Below are positions 49,899-58,122 of a stretch of DNA of 64,000 bases, piece after piece. The stretch comes from Planobispora rosea (GTDB taxonomy: Bacteria; Actinomycetota; Actinomycetes; Streptosporangiales; Streptosporangiaceae), in assembly GCF_014648175.1 (NCBI RefSeq), contig NZ_BMQP01000021.1, positions 1-64,000 on the forward strand. Direction: 5' to 3'. The stretch's first letter is position 1. The number at the start of each line of letters is the position of its first letter. Both the position numbers and the translations under genes were made by a program. The notes beneath the pieces are model-generated. The model was not told where the DNA came from. It saw nothing but the letters and a program-made list of their open reading frames with translations, and did not search any database.

Positions 49899-50010
49899 AC
49901 TCGCCTCCCGATGATCCCCGCCGCGGTGCCCGGCACAGGGTTGCCCACACCGGACACACCCTAGCCACGATGACTGCCTGAGCCGTACACAACGGGGTGT
50001 CCCGGTCGCG

Positions 50011-50016
50011 TACCCT
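50011..50016 (+). promoter_or_regulatory. -10 hexamer of a probable leaderless prfB promoter
   Basis: TACCCT lies 8 bases before the GTG start of prfB, and there is no ribosome binding site between. This fits the leaderless-transcript pattern common in actinobacteria. Confidence 0.5.
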
Positions 50017-50024
50017 TTACAGAC

Positions 50025-51143
50025 GTGGCACTCAACGATCCGACAGAAGAGATCAACGAGCTTACCGGCACGCTGAACGGCATTCAGGATGTGCTGGACC
50101 TCGACGCGATGCGCAAGCAGATCGAGGAGCTGGAGGATCAGGCCGCCGCCCCCGATCTCTGGAACGACCAGGAGCGGGCGCAGAAGGTCACCAGCAAGCT
50201 CTCCTACCTGCAGGGTGAGCTCAACAAGATCGAGGCTCTCGGGCGGCGGCTGGACGACCTGACCGTCCTGTACGAGCTCGCCGAGGCCGAGGACGACCCC
50301 GACACCCGCGAGGAGGCCGACCGCGAGCTGGCCGCACTCAAGAGCGAGATCGGCGCGCTGGAGGTCCGCACCCTGCTCTCGGGCGAGTACGACGCGCGGG
50401 AGGCCGTCGTCACCATCAACTCCCAGGCGGGTGGCGTGGACGCCGCCGACTGGGCGCAGATGCTCCTGCGGATGTACATCCGCTGGGCCGAGCGCAAGGG
50501 CTACCCGACGGAGGTCTACGAGACCTCCTACGCCGAGGAGGCCGGGATCAAGTCGGCGACCTTCACGGTCAAGGCCCCCTACGCCTACGGGACCCTCCGC
50601 GGCGAGCACGGCACCCACCGCCTGGTCCGGATCAGCCCGTTCGACAACCAGGGCCGCCGCCAGACGTCCTTCGCGGGCGTGGACGTGGTCCCGGTCGTGG
50701 AGACGACCGACCACATCGAGATCAACGAGGACGACCTGCGGGTCGACGTCTACCGCTCCTCGGGCCCGGGCGGTCAGGGCGTCAACACCACCGACTCGGC
50801 GGTCCGCCTGACCCACCTGCCCACCGGCATCGTGGTCTCCTGCCAGAACGAGCGCTCCCAGCTGCAGAACAAGGCGACCGCGATGGCGGTCCTGCAGTCC
50901 AAGCTGCTGGAGCGCAAGCGGCAGGAGGAGGCGGCGGCGCTCAGTGAGATCCGGGGCGAGGCGACGACCTCGTGGGGCACCCAGATCCGCAACTACGTGC
51001 TCCACCCCTATCAGATCGTCAAGGACCTGCGGACGGGCACCGAGGCGGGAAATCCGGGCGCGGTGCTGGACGGCGACCTCGACGAGTTCATCGAGTCGGA
51101 GATCCGCTGGGCCCGTCGCCAGGAGACGGGCGGGGAGGCCTGA
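50025..51143 (+). CDS. prfB: Peptide chain release factor 2
   Basis: Releases peptides at UGA and UAA stop codons. Its 372 residues are full length. The codon-recognition tripeptide SPF ([16 protein letters not shown]) marks it as RF2, and the peptidyl-hydrolysis motif is in [18 protein letters not shown]. The reading frame is continuous, so the programmed +1 frameshift of enterobacterial prfB is absent. The start is GTG with no ribosome binding site, probably leaderless. It is followed on the opposite strand by the small zinc-ribbon gene and then by ftsE. Confidence 0.97.
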   Translation: MALNDPTEEINELTGTLNGIQDVLDLDAMRKQIEELEDQAAAPDLWNDQERAQKVTSKLSYLQGELNKIEALGRRLDDLTVLYELAEAEDDPDTREEADRELAALKSEIGALEVRTLLSGEYDAREAVVTINSQAGGVDAADWAQMLLRMYIRWAERKGYPTEVYETSYAEEAGIKSATFTVKAPYAYGTLRGEHGTHRLVRISPFDNQGRRQTSFAGVDVVPVVETTDHIEINEDDLRVDVYRSSGPGGQGVNTTDSAVRLTHLPTGIVVSCQNERSQLQNKATAMAVLQSKLLERKRQEEAAALSEIRGEATTSWGTQIRNYVLHPYQIVKDLRTGTEAGNPGAVLDGDLDEFIESEIRWARRQETGGEA

Positions 51144-51149
51144 GCGGTC

Positions 51150-51341
51150 TCAGACCTCCATCAGGTGCTTCAGGGCCAGGGTGAGGAAGAACAGCACGAT
51201 CAGCACGAGGGAGACGAGGGCGGGCGTCATCCCGCCCAGGTCGCCGTGGTGCATGCGGTCGCGGTTGGCCCGGCACAGGGGGCAGCGGCCCTCCGCGACG
51301 GGGTGAGCGCACCGCGCGCAGACCAGGTCGTCACAGCTCAT
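51150..51341 (-). CDS. Small zinc-ribbon membrane protein
   Basis: Protein of 63 residues. Two CxxC pairs (Cys8/Cys11 and Cys20/Cys23, LVCARCAHPVAEGRCPLC) make a predicted zinc ribbon. A single membrane segment follows near the C-terminus (about 40-58, ALVSLVLIVLFFLTLALKHL). GAGGA precedes the ATG. The gene ends 6 bases after the prfB stop on the opposite strand. Both the ribbon and the membrane helix support a real gene, although it would be missed by length filters. Function unknown. Confidence 0.78.
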   Translation of the reverse strand: MSCDDLVCARCAHPVAEGRCPLCRANRDRMHHGDLGGMTPALVSLVLIVLFFLTLALKHLMEV

Positions 51342-51550
51342 AGTGTCCTCGCCTTCGGATTCGTGACCACTTTATGCGGTCGTTACCGGGCGTCGAATCG
51401 TTTTGTTTCCGTTATGGAGTTTCCATGCCAGTCTTCCCCCTAGACTGGGCTCCGGCCAACCGGAACGTCGATCAAGGTAAAGATCGGCGCGCCCCGGCCG
51501 GTGAGAGGCGGGAAGTGGTCCTCTGCCACCACCGCGACCGTCCTAACCCC

Positions 51551-51556
51551 TAGACT
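51551..51556 (+). promoter_or_regulatory. -10 hexamer of the ftsE promoter (duplicated motif)
   Basis: TAGACT within CCCCTAGACTG. The same 11-base string occurs about 110 bases upstream, with its hexamer at 51441-51446, suggesting tandem promoters. The expected start site is near 51563-51565, leaving a leader of about 12 bases before the ftsE GTG. Confidence 0.5.
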
Positions 51557-51575
51557 GACATGCTGTGATGCGCCC

Positions 51576-52265
51576 GTGATCCATTTTGATAATGTCACCA
51601 AGGTCTACGCGAACCAGAACCGGCCCGCGTTGGACCACGTCAGCGTCGACGTCGACAAGGGCGAGTTCGTGTTCCTCGTCGGCCCGTCGGGCTCCGGGAA
51701 GTCCACTTTCCTCCGCCTGATCCTCAAGGAGGAGCGCCCCAACTCGGGGGCCATCCACGTGGCGGGCAAGGACCTCGCCCGCCTGTCGAACTTCAAGGTG
51801 CCCCACCTGCGCCGTCGGATCGGCTGCGTGTTCCAGGACTTCCGGCTGCTCCCGAACAAGAACGTGTACGAGAACGTGGCGTTCGCCCTGGAGGTCATCG
51901 GCAAGCCCCGGCGGTTCATCCGCAAGGTCGTGCCCGAGGTCGTCGAGCTCGTCGGACTGGAGGGCAAGGCCCACCGGATGCCCGACGAGCTGTCCGGCGG
52001 CGAGCAGCAGCGGGTCGCGATGGCCCGCGCCTTCGTCAACCGGCCAATGATCCTCCTGGCGGACGAGCCCACCGGAAACATCGACCCCGCGACGAGCATC
52101 GGCATCATGAAGGTGCTCGACCGGATCAACCGGACGGGCACCACCGTCGTCATGGCCACGCACGACGCGGCCATCGTCGACTCCATGCGCAAGCGCGTAG
52201 TGGAACTGGAGGACGGAAAGATCGTCCGAGACCAGTCGCGTGGCGTGTACGGCCAGGCGTACTGA
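51576..52265 (+). CDS. ftsE: Cell-division ABC transporter ATPase FtsE
   Basis: ATPase of the FtsEX complex, which couples ATP hydrolysis to activation of cell-wall hydrolases at the septum. 229 residues, the normal length. Walker [11 protein letters not shown]-loop [17 protein letters not shown], signature [14 protein letters not shown], Walker [11 protein letters not shown] and the H-loop ATHDAAIVD are all present. GTG at 51576 gives the conserved start [10 protein letters not shown]. Longer in-frame starts add no family-like sequence. No ribosome binding site is visible. A four-codon open frame ends on the start codon. Confidence 0.97.
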   Translation: MIHFDNVTKVYANQNRPALDHVSVDVDKGEFVFLVGPSGSGKSTFLRLILKEERPNSGAIHVAGKDLARLSNFKVPHLRRRIGCVFQDFRLLPNKNVYENVAFALEVIGKPRRFIRKVVPEVVELVGLEGKAHRMPDELSGGEQQRVAMARAFVNRPMILLADEPTGNIDPATSIGIMKVLDRINRTGTTVVMATHDAAIVDSMRKRVVELEDGKIVRDQSRGVYGQAY

Positions 52266-52295
52266 CCAGGACCGGTCAAAAGCGACAGGAAGAGC

Positions 52296-53204
52296 ATGCG
52301 GGCAAACTTCATCTTCTCCGAGGTCTGGATCGGCCTCCGCCGTAACCTCACGATGACCATCGCGGTCATCGTGACCGTGGCCATCGGCATGGCGTTGCTG
52401 GGCATCGGTCTGATGGTCAACTCTCAGGTCGCGAAAATGAGGGGCTTCTGGTCGGACAAGGTCGAGGTCTCGGCCTTCCTGTGCAAGAAGAACGACCCCC
52501 TCCCCTCCTGCAAGGGCAGCAAGGGGGTCACCGAGCAGGCGCGGGCCGACCTGCAGGCGCGCATCCAGGGCATGGCCCAGGTCGAGTCGGTGGAGTTCGA
52601 GAACTCCGCGAAGGCCTACGAGAACTTCAAGAGCACGTACGGCGAGAACGACGTCCTGGTCAAGGCGATCCAGGTCGAGGACATGCCCGAGTCCTTCCGG
52701 GTCAAGGTCAAGAACCCCGAAGAGTACGGCACGGTCATCGACGAGCTGAAGAACGTGGCCGGCATCTCGATGGTCGTCGACGAGCGGGAACTCCTGGACG
52801 GCTTCTTCGACCTGATGGAGAAGATCCGCGGGTTCGCCCTCATGATCGCGGGCTTCCTCGTCCTCGCGGTCATCCTGCTGATCGGCAACACGGTCCGGCT
52901 CTCGGCGTACAACCGCAGGCGTGAGACCGGCATCATGCGCCTGGTCGGTGCCTCCAACCTCTACATCCAGCTGCCGTTCGTCATGGAGGGCGTCATCGCC
53001 GGCCTGCTCGGCGGGGTGGTCTCCGCCGTCCTGCTGATCGTGACCAAGGTGTTCCTGTTCGACAGCGTGAGCATCAACCTCGCCGCGGGCACCCAGCTCA
53101 CCTGGAACGACGTGGCCCAGGTGATCCTCGGCACGATGGTCATCGGCGTGATCATCTGTATCCTCGCCTCCTTCGTCACGCTCCGCCGCTACCTGCGGGT
53201 GTGA
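52296..53204 (+). CDS. ftsX: Cell-division protein FtsX
   Basis: Membrane partner of FtsE, 302 residues, with four membrane segments: one near residues 22-44 ([20 protein letters not shown]) and three in the C-terminal third. A large extracellular loop (about 45-180) follows the first segment and binds the hydrolase partner. It has two cysteines flanking a basic loop ([18 protein letters not shown]) likely to form a disulfide. The conserved [23 protein letters not shown] segment is present. It begins 30 bases after ftsE. A purine-rich AGGAAGAG precedes the ATG. Confidence 0.96.
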   Translation: MRANFIFSEVWIGLRRNLTMTIAVIVTVAIGMALLGIGLMVNSQVAKMRGFWSDKVEVSAFLCKKNDPLPSCKGSKGVTEQARADLQARIQGMAQVESVEFENSAKAYENFKSTYGENDVLVKAIQVEDMPESFRVKVKNPEEYGTVIDELKNVAGISMVVDERELLDGFFDLMEKIRGFALMIAGFLVLAVILLIGNTVRLSAYNRRRETGIMRLVGASNLYIQLPFVMEGVIAGLLGGVVSAVLLIVTKVFLFDSVSINLAAGTQLTWNDVAQVILGTMVIGVIICILASFVTLRRYLRV

Positions 53205-53214
53205 CGCGTCCCGG

Positions 53215-53220
53215 TAGGCT
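53215..53220 (+). promoter_or_regulatory. -10 hexamer of a probable leaderless smpB promoter
   Basis: TAGGCT lies 7 bases before the smpB ATG (53228). It is placed so that transcription would begin at or next to the start codon, although smpB also follows ftsX closely and could be read through from it. Confidence 0.55.
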
Positions 53221-53227
53221 CCAAGGC

Positions 53228-53695
53228 ATGCCACGTGAGACCGGGCGGAAGGTCATCGCCCAGAACAAGCGTGCCCGGCACGACTACCACATCGACGACA
53301 CCTTCGAGGCCGGCCTCGTGCTGCAGGGTACGGAGGTCAAGTCGCTGCGCCTGGGCCGCGCCTCCCTCGCCGACGGATACGCCACCGTCAAGGACGGTGA
53401 GGTGTGGTTGATCAACATCCACATCCCCGAGTACACGATGGGAACGTGGACCAACCACGCGGCGCGGCGCACGCGCAAGCTGCTCCTGCACCGCAAGGAG
53501 ATCGACAAGCTGACCGCCAAGACGAAGGAGGGCGGCCTGACCCTGGTGCCGCTCTCGCTCTACTTCAAGGACGGCAAGGCCAAGGTCGAGCTGGGACTGG
53601 CCAGGGGCAAGAAGGACTGGGACAAGCGGCAGACCCTGGCGGAGAAGCAGGCCAAGCGGGAGATGGCCCGCGAGCTCAGGCATAGGAACAGGTAA
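53228..53695 (+). CDS. smpB: SsrA-binding protein SmpB
   Basis: Binds tmRNA and delivers it to stalled ribosomes. 155 residues, normal length. The OB-fold begins [20 protein letters not shown], followed by [20 protein letters not shown] and the C-terminal basic tail [18 protein letters not shown]. The ATG at 53228 gives the standard N-terminus [11 protein letters not shown] longer frame from 53201 overlaps ftsX and is unlikely. Its RNA partner ssrA is 2.4 kb downstream, with the PBP-like gene between. Confidence 0.97.
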   Translation: MPRETGRKVIAQNKRARHDYHIDDTFEAGLVLQGTEVKSLRLGRASLADGYATVKDGEVWLINIHIPEYTMGTWTNHAARRTRKLLLHRKEIDKLTAKTKEGGLTLVPLSLYFKDGKAKVELGLARGKKDWDKRQTLAEKQAKREMARELRHRNR

Positions 53696-53697
53696 CC

Positions 53698-55599
53698 GTG
53701 ACGGGGAGACCCTCAAGGGCCCCGAGGACCCCGAGGACCGTGTCCGCCGCGCTCGCGCTGGCGGTGACGGTCCCCATGATGTCGTCCTGCCTCGACGAGC
53801 CCTCGGCTCACGAGGCGGTCCGCGACTTCCTCGTGGGCTGGCAGACCGGTGACTACTCCACGGCCGCCCGGCGCACCGACGGCGACGAGCGGAAGGTGCG
53901 CAAGGCGCTGGAGGACGCCAAGATCCAGCTGGACGCGGCCTCGTTCCGGTTCGCCCTCAAGGGGATCCGGAGCTCGGACGGGCGGGCCGAGGCCGACTTC
54001 GCCGCCGAGATCGACCTGGGGGAGAACAACCCCCTGTGGGAGTACGACGGCAGGCTCCCCCTCCACCTGGTGAACGGGCAGTGGAAGGTGCGCTGGTCGC
54101 CCAGCGTGCTCCATCCCCGGCTGCGGGAGGGCCAGCGCTTCGCGGTGAAGCCCGACCCCGAGGACCGCCACCCGATCGTGGACCGCGCCGGCGACCCGCT
54201 GCAGGAACTCGCCGACCTGCACGTGGCCACGGTCATCCCGGCCAGGCTGAAGGACCCGGCCGCGCTCTGCGAGCAGCTGGCCAAGCTGACCGGTTTCCCC
54301 AAGGACCGGTTGCTGAGCCGGATCCTGTCGGCCAGCCCCAGCATGGAGGTGCCGCTGGTCACCTTCAGCCGCACCCGCTTCGCCCGGCTCCGCCAGCAGC
54401 TGGAGGCGATCGAGGGGCTCCGGTTCTCGATCCGGCCGCAGGCGGTCGCGCCCGCCTCGCCCGTCCAGATCGTCGGCGCCGTCACCGCCGTCACTCCGGA
54501 GACCGAGCAGCAGCTCGGCGGCCCGCAGCGGGCCGGGGACACCGTCGGCCGGGACGGGCTGCAGAAGGCCTACCAGGAGCACCTGACCGGGTCCACCCAG
54601 ACCAGCGTGATCACTGTGGACCTCAAGACGCTGGAGGAGGTGGAGGAGCTCGCCAAGTGGCGGCCGGGCCGTACCGCCACCCCGGTGCACACCACGCTCG
54701 ACCGGCACACGCAGCGGGCCGCCGACGCCGCGCTGGCCACGGGGGGACCGGGCATGGTGGTCGCGGTCCAGGGATCGACCGGCGAGGTGTGGGCCGTCAG
54801 CGCGACCAAGGAGTACCACCAGGAGACGGACGCGCTCGCCGGGAAGTTCCCCGCCGGGACCGCCTTCTCGATCGTGGCCGTCGAGGCGCTGCTCAAGGCG
54901 CAGGTGGACCTCAAGCAGAAACTGCCGTGCCCGGCGGATCGCACCGTCGGCGGGGTCCGGTTCCGCCAGACGGGCTCGCCCGCCGGGAGCCAGCCGACCC
55001 TCCAGGGCAGCTTCGCCAACGCCTGCGTGACCGCTCTGGCCTCGCTCGCCCGCAGGGTCGACCCGGCCGCGCTGCGCGGCAGCGCCACCGCGTTCGGCAT
55101 CGGGTCGTCCTGGACGCTGCCGCTGAGGTCCTTCAGCGGTTCGATGGGCCCGCTGAAGAACGACGCCGCCACCGCCCGGGCCATCACCGGGCAGAACGTC
55201 CTGGTCAGCCCGTTGTCCATGGCGCTGGTCGCCGGGGCGGTCGCCTCCGGCACCTGGCGCCCGCCGGTCCTGGTCCTCGAACCGAAGACCACCGACCTGT
55301 CGACCGAGACGGAGAAGCGCAAACCGGTTTCCCCGGTCAAGCTCGACGACAAGACGGTCAGCACCCTGCGTGCCCTCATGCGCACCGCGGTGACATCGGG
55401 TTCCGCCCGTGCCGCCACGGCTCCGGGCGACCCGGTGCACGGCGTCACCGCCGCGGCCTCGCGGGAGGGCAGGGCGCTGTCCTGGTTCGTGGGCTGGCAG
55501 GGGGACATCGCGGTGGCCGTACTGGTGGAGAACCCCGATCCCACGGCCGGGGCGACCGTCGCGGGCCGGTTCTTCCAGCACCTGCGCGAGGGGACGTGA
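53698..55599 (+). CDS. Catalytically degenerate PBP-like lipoprotein (paralogue of the PBP at 15694)
   Basis: Predicted lipoprotein of 633 residues: the signal peptide ends at Cys31 (PMMSSC). A MecA-type NTF2-like domain (about 37-150) ends WKVRWSPSVLHPRLREGQR, nearly matching the paralogue. A middle dimerization-like region (about 155-300) and a transpeptidase-like domain (about 325-633) follow. All three catalytic motifs are lost: SxxK reads T388-A-F-S391 (FPAGTAFSIV), SxN reads A442-C-V444, and KTG reads H581-G-V583. It therefore cannot acylate like a PBP and may be a scaffold or regulator. The frame is intact. It starts with GTG, 2 bases after the smpB stop. Confidence 0.88.
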   Translation: MTGRPSRAPRTPRTVSAALALAVTVPMMSSCLDEPSAHEAVRDFLVGWQTGDYSTAARRTDGDERKVRKALEDAKIQLDAASFRFALKGIRSSDGRAEADFAAEIDLGENNPLWEYDGRLPLHLVNGQWKVRWSPSVLHPRLREGQRFAVKPDPEDRHPIVDRAGDPLQELADLHVATVIPARLKDPAALCEQLAKLTGFPKDRLLSRILSASPSMEVPLVTFSRTRFARLRQQLEAIEGLRFSIRPQAVAPASPVQIVGAVTAVTPETEQQLGGPQRAGDTVGRDGLQKAYQEHLTGSTQTSVITVDLKTLEEVEELAKWRPGRTATPVHTTLDRHTQRAADAALATGGPGMVVAVQGSTGEVWAVSATKEYHQETDALAGKFPAGTAFSIVAVEALLKAQVDLKQKLPCPADRTVGGVRFRQTGSPAGSQPTLQGSFANACVTALASLARRVDPAALRGSATAFGIGSSWTLPLRSFSGSMGPLKNDAATARAITGQNVLVSPLSMALVAGAVASGTWRPPVLVLEPKTTDLSTETEKRKPVSPVKLDDKTVSTLRALMRTAVTSGSARAATAPGDPVHGVTAAASREGRALSWFVGWQGDIAVAVLVENPDPTAGATVAGRFFQHLREGT

Positions 55600-56146
55600 C
55601 GCGGCCCGGCCGGCCCGGACCCGTGGCGGGGAAGGGTGTGGCACCGAGCCGGCGATCGGCGGAGGAGATCCGTCCGTCACTCTGCGAAAAATTCTCATGA
55701 CAGCGAGCAACCATCGGGGCCCTTCTCGGCGTCTTTCCATGTGACTGAGCACCGCTCGGGGGGTTGCGGACTCAGTCGCCGTGATGAGATCAGGGCTTCA
55801 TCTCGGGGGAGGCCCTGCCGTCCGGACCGGCTCGACCCTGCCGGTCGGCCCCGGGGGCGCGTGCGTCACGCCGCGCTCCCGGGGCTTCGCCGTTTTCCCG
55901 GGCCCCACCGTTTCTCCGGCCCGGCGGGTACGGCGAGGCACCGGGAATGATGCCGGAGATCCGGATGTTGTACGAGATGTCCCGGAGCGGTGCGCCCGGG
56001 ACGGTCACGCCGGAGGGCGTGTCCCGGAGGCCGGAAACTTCACCTTCGGCGGTGCCCGGTGGGAATCGAGTTGGCGTCGGCGGTGTTGTAACCGGTATCT
56101 TCGGATCGCCCGGTCCCTTCGGGGAGCGGTGTTGACAACTCAACAG
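55600..56146. other. Intergenic region before ssrA
   Basis: No supported gene. It contains a hairpin at 55743-55777 and must contain the ssrA promoter and tmRNA precursor leader, but I cannot point to a convincing -35/-10 pair. TTGACA at 56132 is too close to the mature 5' end to serve as its -35 box. Confidence 0.6.
55743..55777. terminator. Hairpin downstream of the PBP-like gene, possible terminator
   Basis: GACTGAG (55743-55749) pairs with CTCAGTC (55771-55777), with an inner CCGC/GCGG stem. It lies about 145 bases after the stop codon. No U-tract follows, so factor-independent termination is uncertain. Confidence 0.4.
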
Positions 56147-56528
56147 GGGGGTGACTGGTTTCGACTTTGGCTTTGCAAGTCAGGGGAAGCGGGTCGAGGA
56201 CTGCGGACATAACCTCGTTAATCCTGTGACCGCGACCAATAAGTGCCAATAAGACGCACTCCGAGGTCAGCCAGGGCAACCTGGCCCTCGCCGCCTAAGC
56301 AGCGAGGAACCTCTGTCGGCCCGGGAGCGCCTCCGGCCCGGAGCTGACATCGCTAGGAGGCTCAACCGCGAGACCCGGCCACGGGGTCGAGCGGGAAATC
56401 TAACAGTGGCTGAGCCCGTCGGCGTCTTGCCTGTGTGATCGCCGGGGCTGAGAAAAGCAGAGCAGGCTGCACCCGGAGAAGCCCTTTCTTGGAGTTGAAG
56501 GACGCGGGTTCGATTCCCGCCACCTCCA
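56147..56528 (+). ncRNA. ssrA: Transfer-messenger RNA (tmRNA)
   Basis: The 5' end GGGGGTGACTGGTTTCGAC pairs with the 3' acceptor strand CACCTCC (56521-56527, one G-U pair). The T-arm GCGGGTTCGATTCCCGC lies at 56504-56520. The tag reading frame starts at GCC 56245 and ends at TAA 56296-56298, encoding ANKTHSEVSQGNLALAA, with the protease-recognised LALAA end typical of actinobacteria. The 3' CCA is not fully encoded (the sequence after the discriminator A is CCC). smpB is 2.4 kb upstream. It tags nascent peptides on stalled ribosomes for degradation. Confidence 0.97.
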
Positions 56529-56594
56529 CCCAAGTCTCGTTCCTCGGACACCGCTCGTCGAGAGCGGCGGCGAGGAGCGCGGACCCCCTGTAAG

Positions 56595-56629
56595 CGGCGG
56601 TGCCTGTCAAGGCACCGCCGTTGTTGTTT
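56595..56629 (+). terminator. Rho-independent terminator of ssrA
   Basis: CGGCGGTGCC (56595-56604) and GGCACCGCCG (56611-56620) form a perfect 10-bp stem with loop TGTCAA, followed by TTGTTGTTT. It lies 67 bases after the tmRNA 3' end. Confidence 0.92.
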
Positions 56630-56692
56630 GTGGCCCTGTGTGCGTGGAACAGCGGCGCGGATCACGGCCTGTAGCTGCTCCACTCCAGCGGT

Positions 56693-56963
56693 CAGGTGCC
56701 GATCCGGAGGTTGTACGGGTTTCGTGGAGACACGGTGACGTGGCTCAGCGTCCGCAGGGACGACGGGCTGCTCAGCAGGGAATGGGATCTCGGTTGCTTC
56801 AACGACGACATCCCCGCCGACCATCCCCGACGACGCATTCGACTCGGTCACGTGGACGGGTCCGAGTTCGATTGAGATCCGGCTGGCCGGCGGGCGAACC
56901 TTCCCCGTCGCCCTGGACCCCGCCTCAGGCAGGCCCCGGACCACCGCCGCCCTCGACTGTTGA
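56693..56963 (+). pseudogene. Frameshifted remnant of a small conserved gene
   Basis: Two reading frames each look like protein and together would make one protein of about 90 residues. The first frame (from about 56693) reads VPIRRLYGFRGDTVTWLSV and continues to SREWDLGCFNDDIPAD near 56820. The second frame (from about 56823 to TGA at 56961) reads IPDDAFDSVTWTGPSSIEIR and continues to LAGGRTFPVALDPASGRP. The break lies around 56815-56830. No good start codon precedes it except a GTG at 56696. The family is not recognised. A sequencing error is the alternative to true decay. Confidence 0.6.
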
Positions 56964-57098
56964 CGGCGGTCCCACGAGCTCGGACGGGATCTCGCGCATC
57001 GCCGGACTCGGTGAGTTCCGCCAAGGCGGCATTACAGGCGTTGGCTGGGCCGGAGATTTAATGAGATTTGTGCGTTACGGGATGATTTACTGATATAT

Positions 57099-57935
57099 AT
57101 GACGACTCTTCGGGATAAGGCAGTTCTTTTCGATTCGCTGCACCGGGGCGGGGACGTGCTTCTCCTCGCCAACGCCTGGGACGTCGCCAGCGCACGGCTG
57201 ATCGAGGAGGCGGGCGCCACGGCGATCGCCACGACCAGCGCCGGTGTCGCCTGGAGCCTCGGCTCGCCCGACGGGGACCGGCTCGACCGGGACCGGGCGC
57301 TCGACCTCGTCGCCCGGACCGCCGCCGCCGTGGACGTGCCCGTCACCGCCGACATCGAGAGCGGCTTCGCCGGCACCCCCGAGGGGGTCGCCGAGACCGT
57401 CCGGGGGGTGCTGGAGGCGGGTGCCGTGGGGGTGAACATCGAGGACACGCTCCGCGGCGAGATGTTGTCGCTGCGGCCGGTCGAGGAGCAGGCGGCCCGG
57501 ATCACCGCCGCCCGCCAGGCCGCCGACGCGATGGGGATCCCGCTGTACATCAACGCCCGGGTGGACGTCTACCTGAGCAGGATCGGCGATCCCGGCACCC
57601 GGCTCCAGGCCACCCTGGACCGCGCCGCCGCCTACCTCGACGCCGGGGCCAGCGGTGTCTTCGTCCCCGGCGTCACCGATCCGGCGACGATCTCGTCGCT
57701 GGCCAAGGGGGTCGGCGCGCCGCTGAACGTGCTGGCCGGACCGGGGGCGCCGCCCGCGGGCGAACTGGCGGCCCTGGGCGTCGCCCGGGTCAGCGTGGGC
57801 GCCTCCATCGCCGTGGCCGCCTACGCCGTCGCCCGGAGGGCGGCCCAGGAGCTGTTCGGCGCGGGCACCTACGAGGCCCTGGCCGGGGATCTCGACTTCG
57901 TGCAGATCAACACCCTCATGAGCGGCCGGGGGTGA
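57099..57935 (+). CDS. Isocitrate lyase/PEP-mutase family enzyme
   Basis: TIM-barrel protein of 278 residues. The family motifs are LLANAWDVASARLIEEAGA, the catalytic metal region VTADIESGFAG (Asp-x-Glu), GVNIED and YINARVDVYL. It lacks the KKCGH loop of true isocitrate lyase, so it belongs to the PEP-mutase-like group that cleaves or rearranges 2-hydroxy or 2-methyl dicarboxylates, or phosphonates. The substrate is not predictable. The upstream 40 bases are AT-rich. It stands alone, downstream of the ssrA region. Confidence 0.87.
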   Translation: MTTLRDKAVLFDSLHRGGDVLLLANAWDVASARLIEEAGATAIATTSAGVAWSLGSPDGDRLDRDRALDLVARTAAAVDVPVTADIESGFAGTPEGVAETVRGVLEAGAVGVNIEDTLRGEMLSLRPVEEQAARITAARQAADAMGIPLYINARVDVYLSRIGDPGTRLQATLDRAAAYLDAGASGVFVPGVTDPATISSLAKGVGAPLNVLAGPGAPPAGELAALGVARVSVGASIAVAAYAVARRAAQELFGAGTYEALAGDLDFVQINTLMSGRG

Positions 57936-57982
57936 CGTCGCCCCAGGCGGTCGCCGTGCCGAGGTCACCGGGCTGAGCGGAA

Positions 57983-58027
57983 CGGATCCGGCGTGGTGAG
58001 CGGGGCGGATCCGGTGTGGTGAGCGGG
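57983..58027. repeat. Short tandem duplication, 23-bp period
   Basis: CGGATCCGG[C/T]GTGGTGAGCGGG occurs at 57983-58004 and 58006-58027, upstream of the C45-like gene. It may reflect a duplicated promoter segment or simple slippage. Confidence 0.7.
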
Positions 58028-58122
58028 ACAGGCCGGGCACGGTGACGGTGTCAGCCGATGGTGCGAGACTCGTCAGCGGCCTCCCCGAAGCTCTGGTCAT
58101 CGGCCTGAAGAGGGAGAACGAG

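Noticed and set aside
50025-51143. Programmed frameshift in prfB
   Set aside because: The frame is continuous from GTG to stop, and no internal TGA or slippery CTTTGA-type site is present.
56132-56137. TTGACA as the ssrA -35 box
   Set aside because: Only about 10 bases before the mature 5' end, too close unless the precursor begins elsewhere. No matched -10 is visible.
56501-56530. Separate tRNA gene from the T-arm GCGGGTTCGATTCCCGC
   Set aside because: The T-arm and acceptor belong to the tmRNA, since the acceptor pairs with 56147-56153. No anticodon arm is present nearby.
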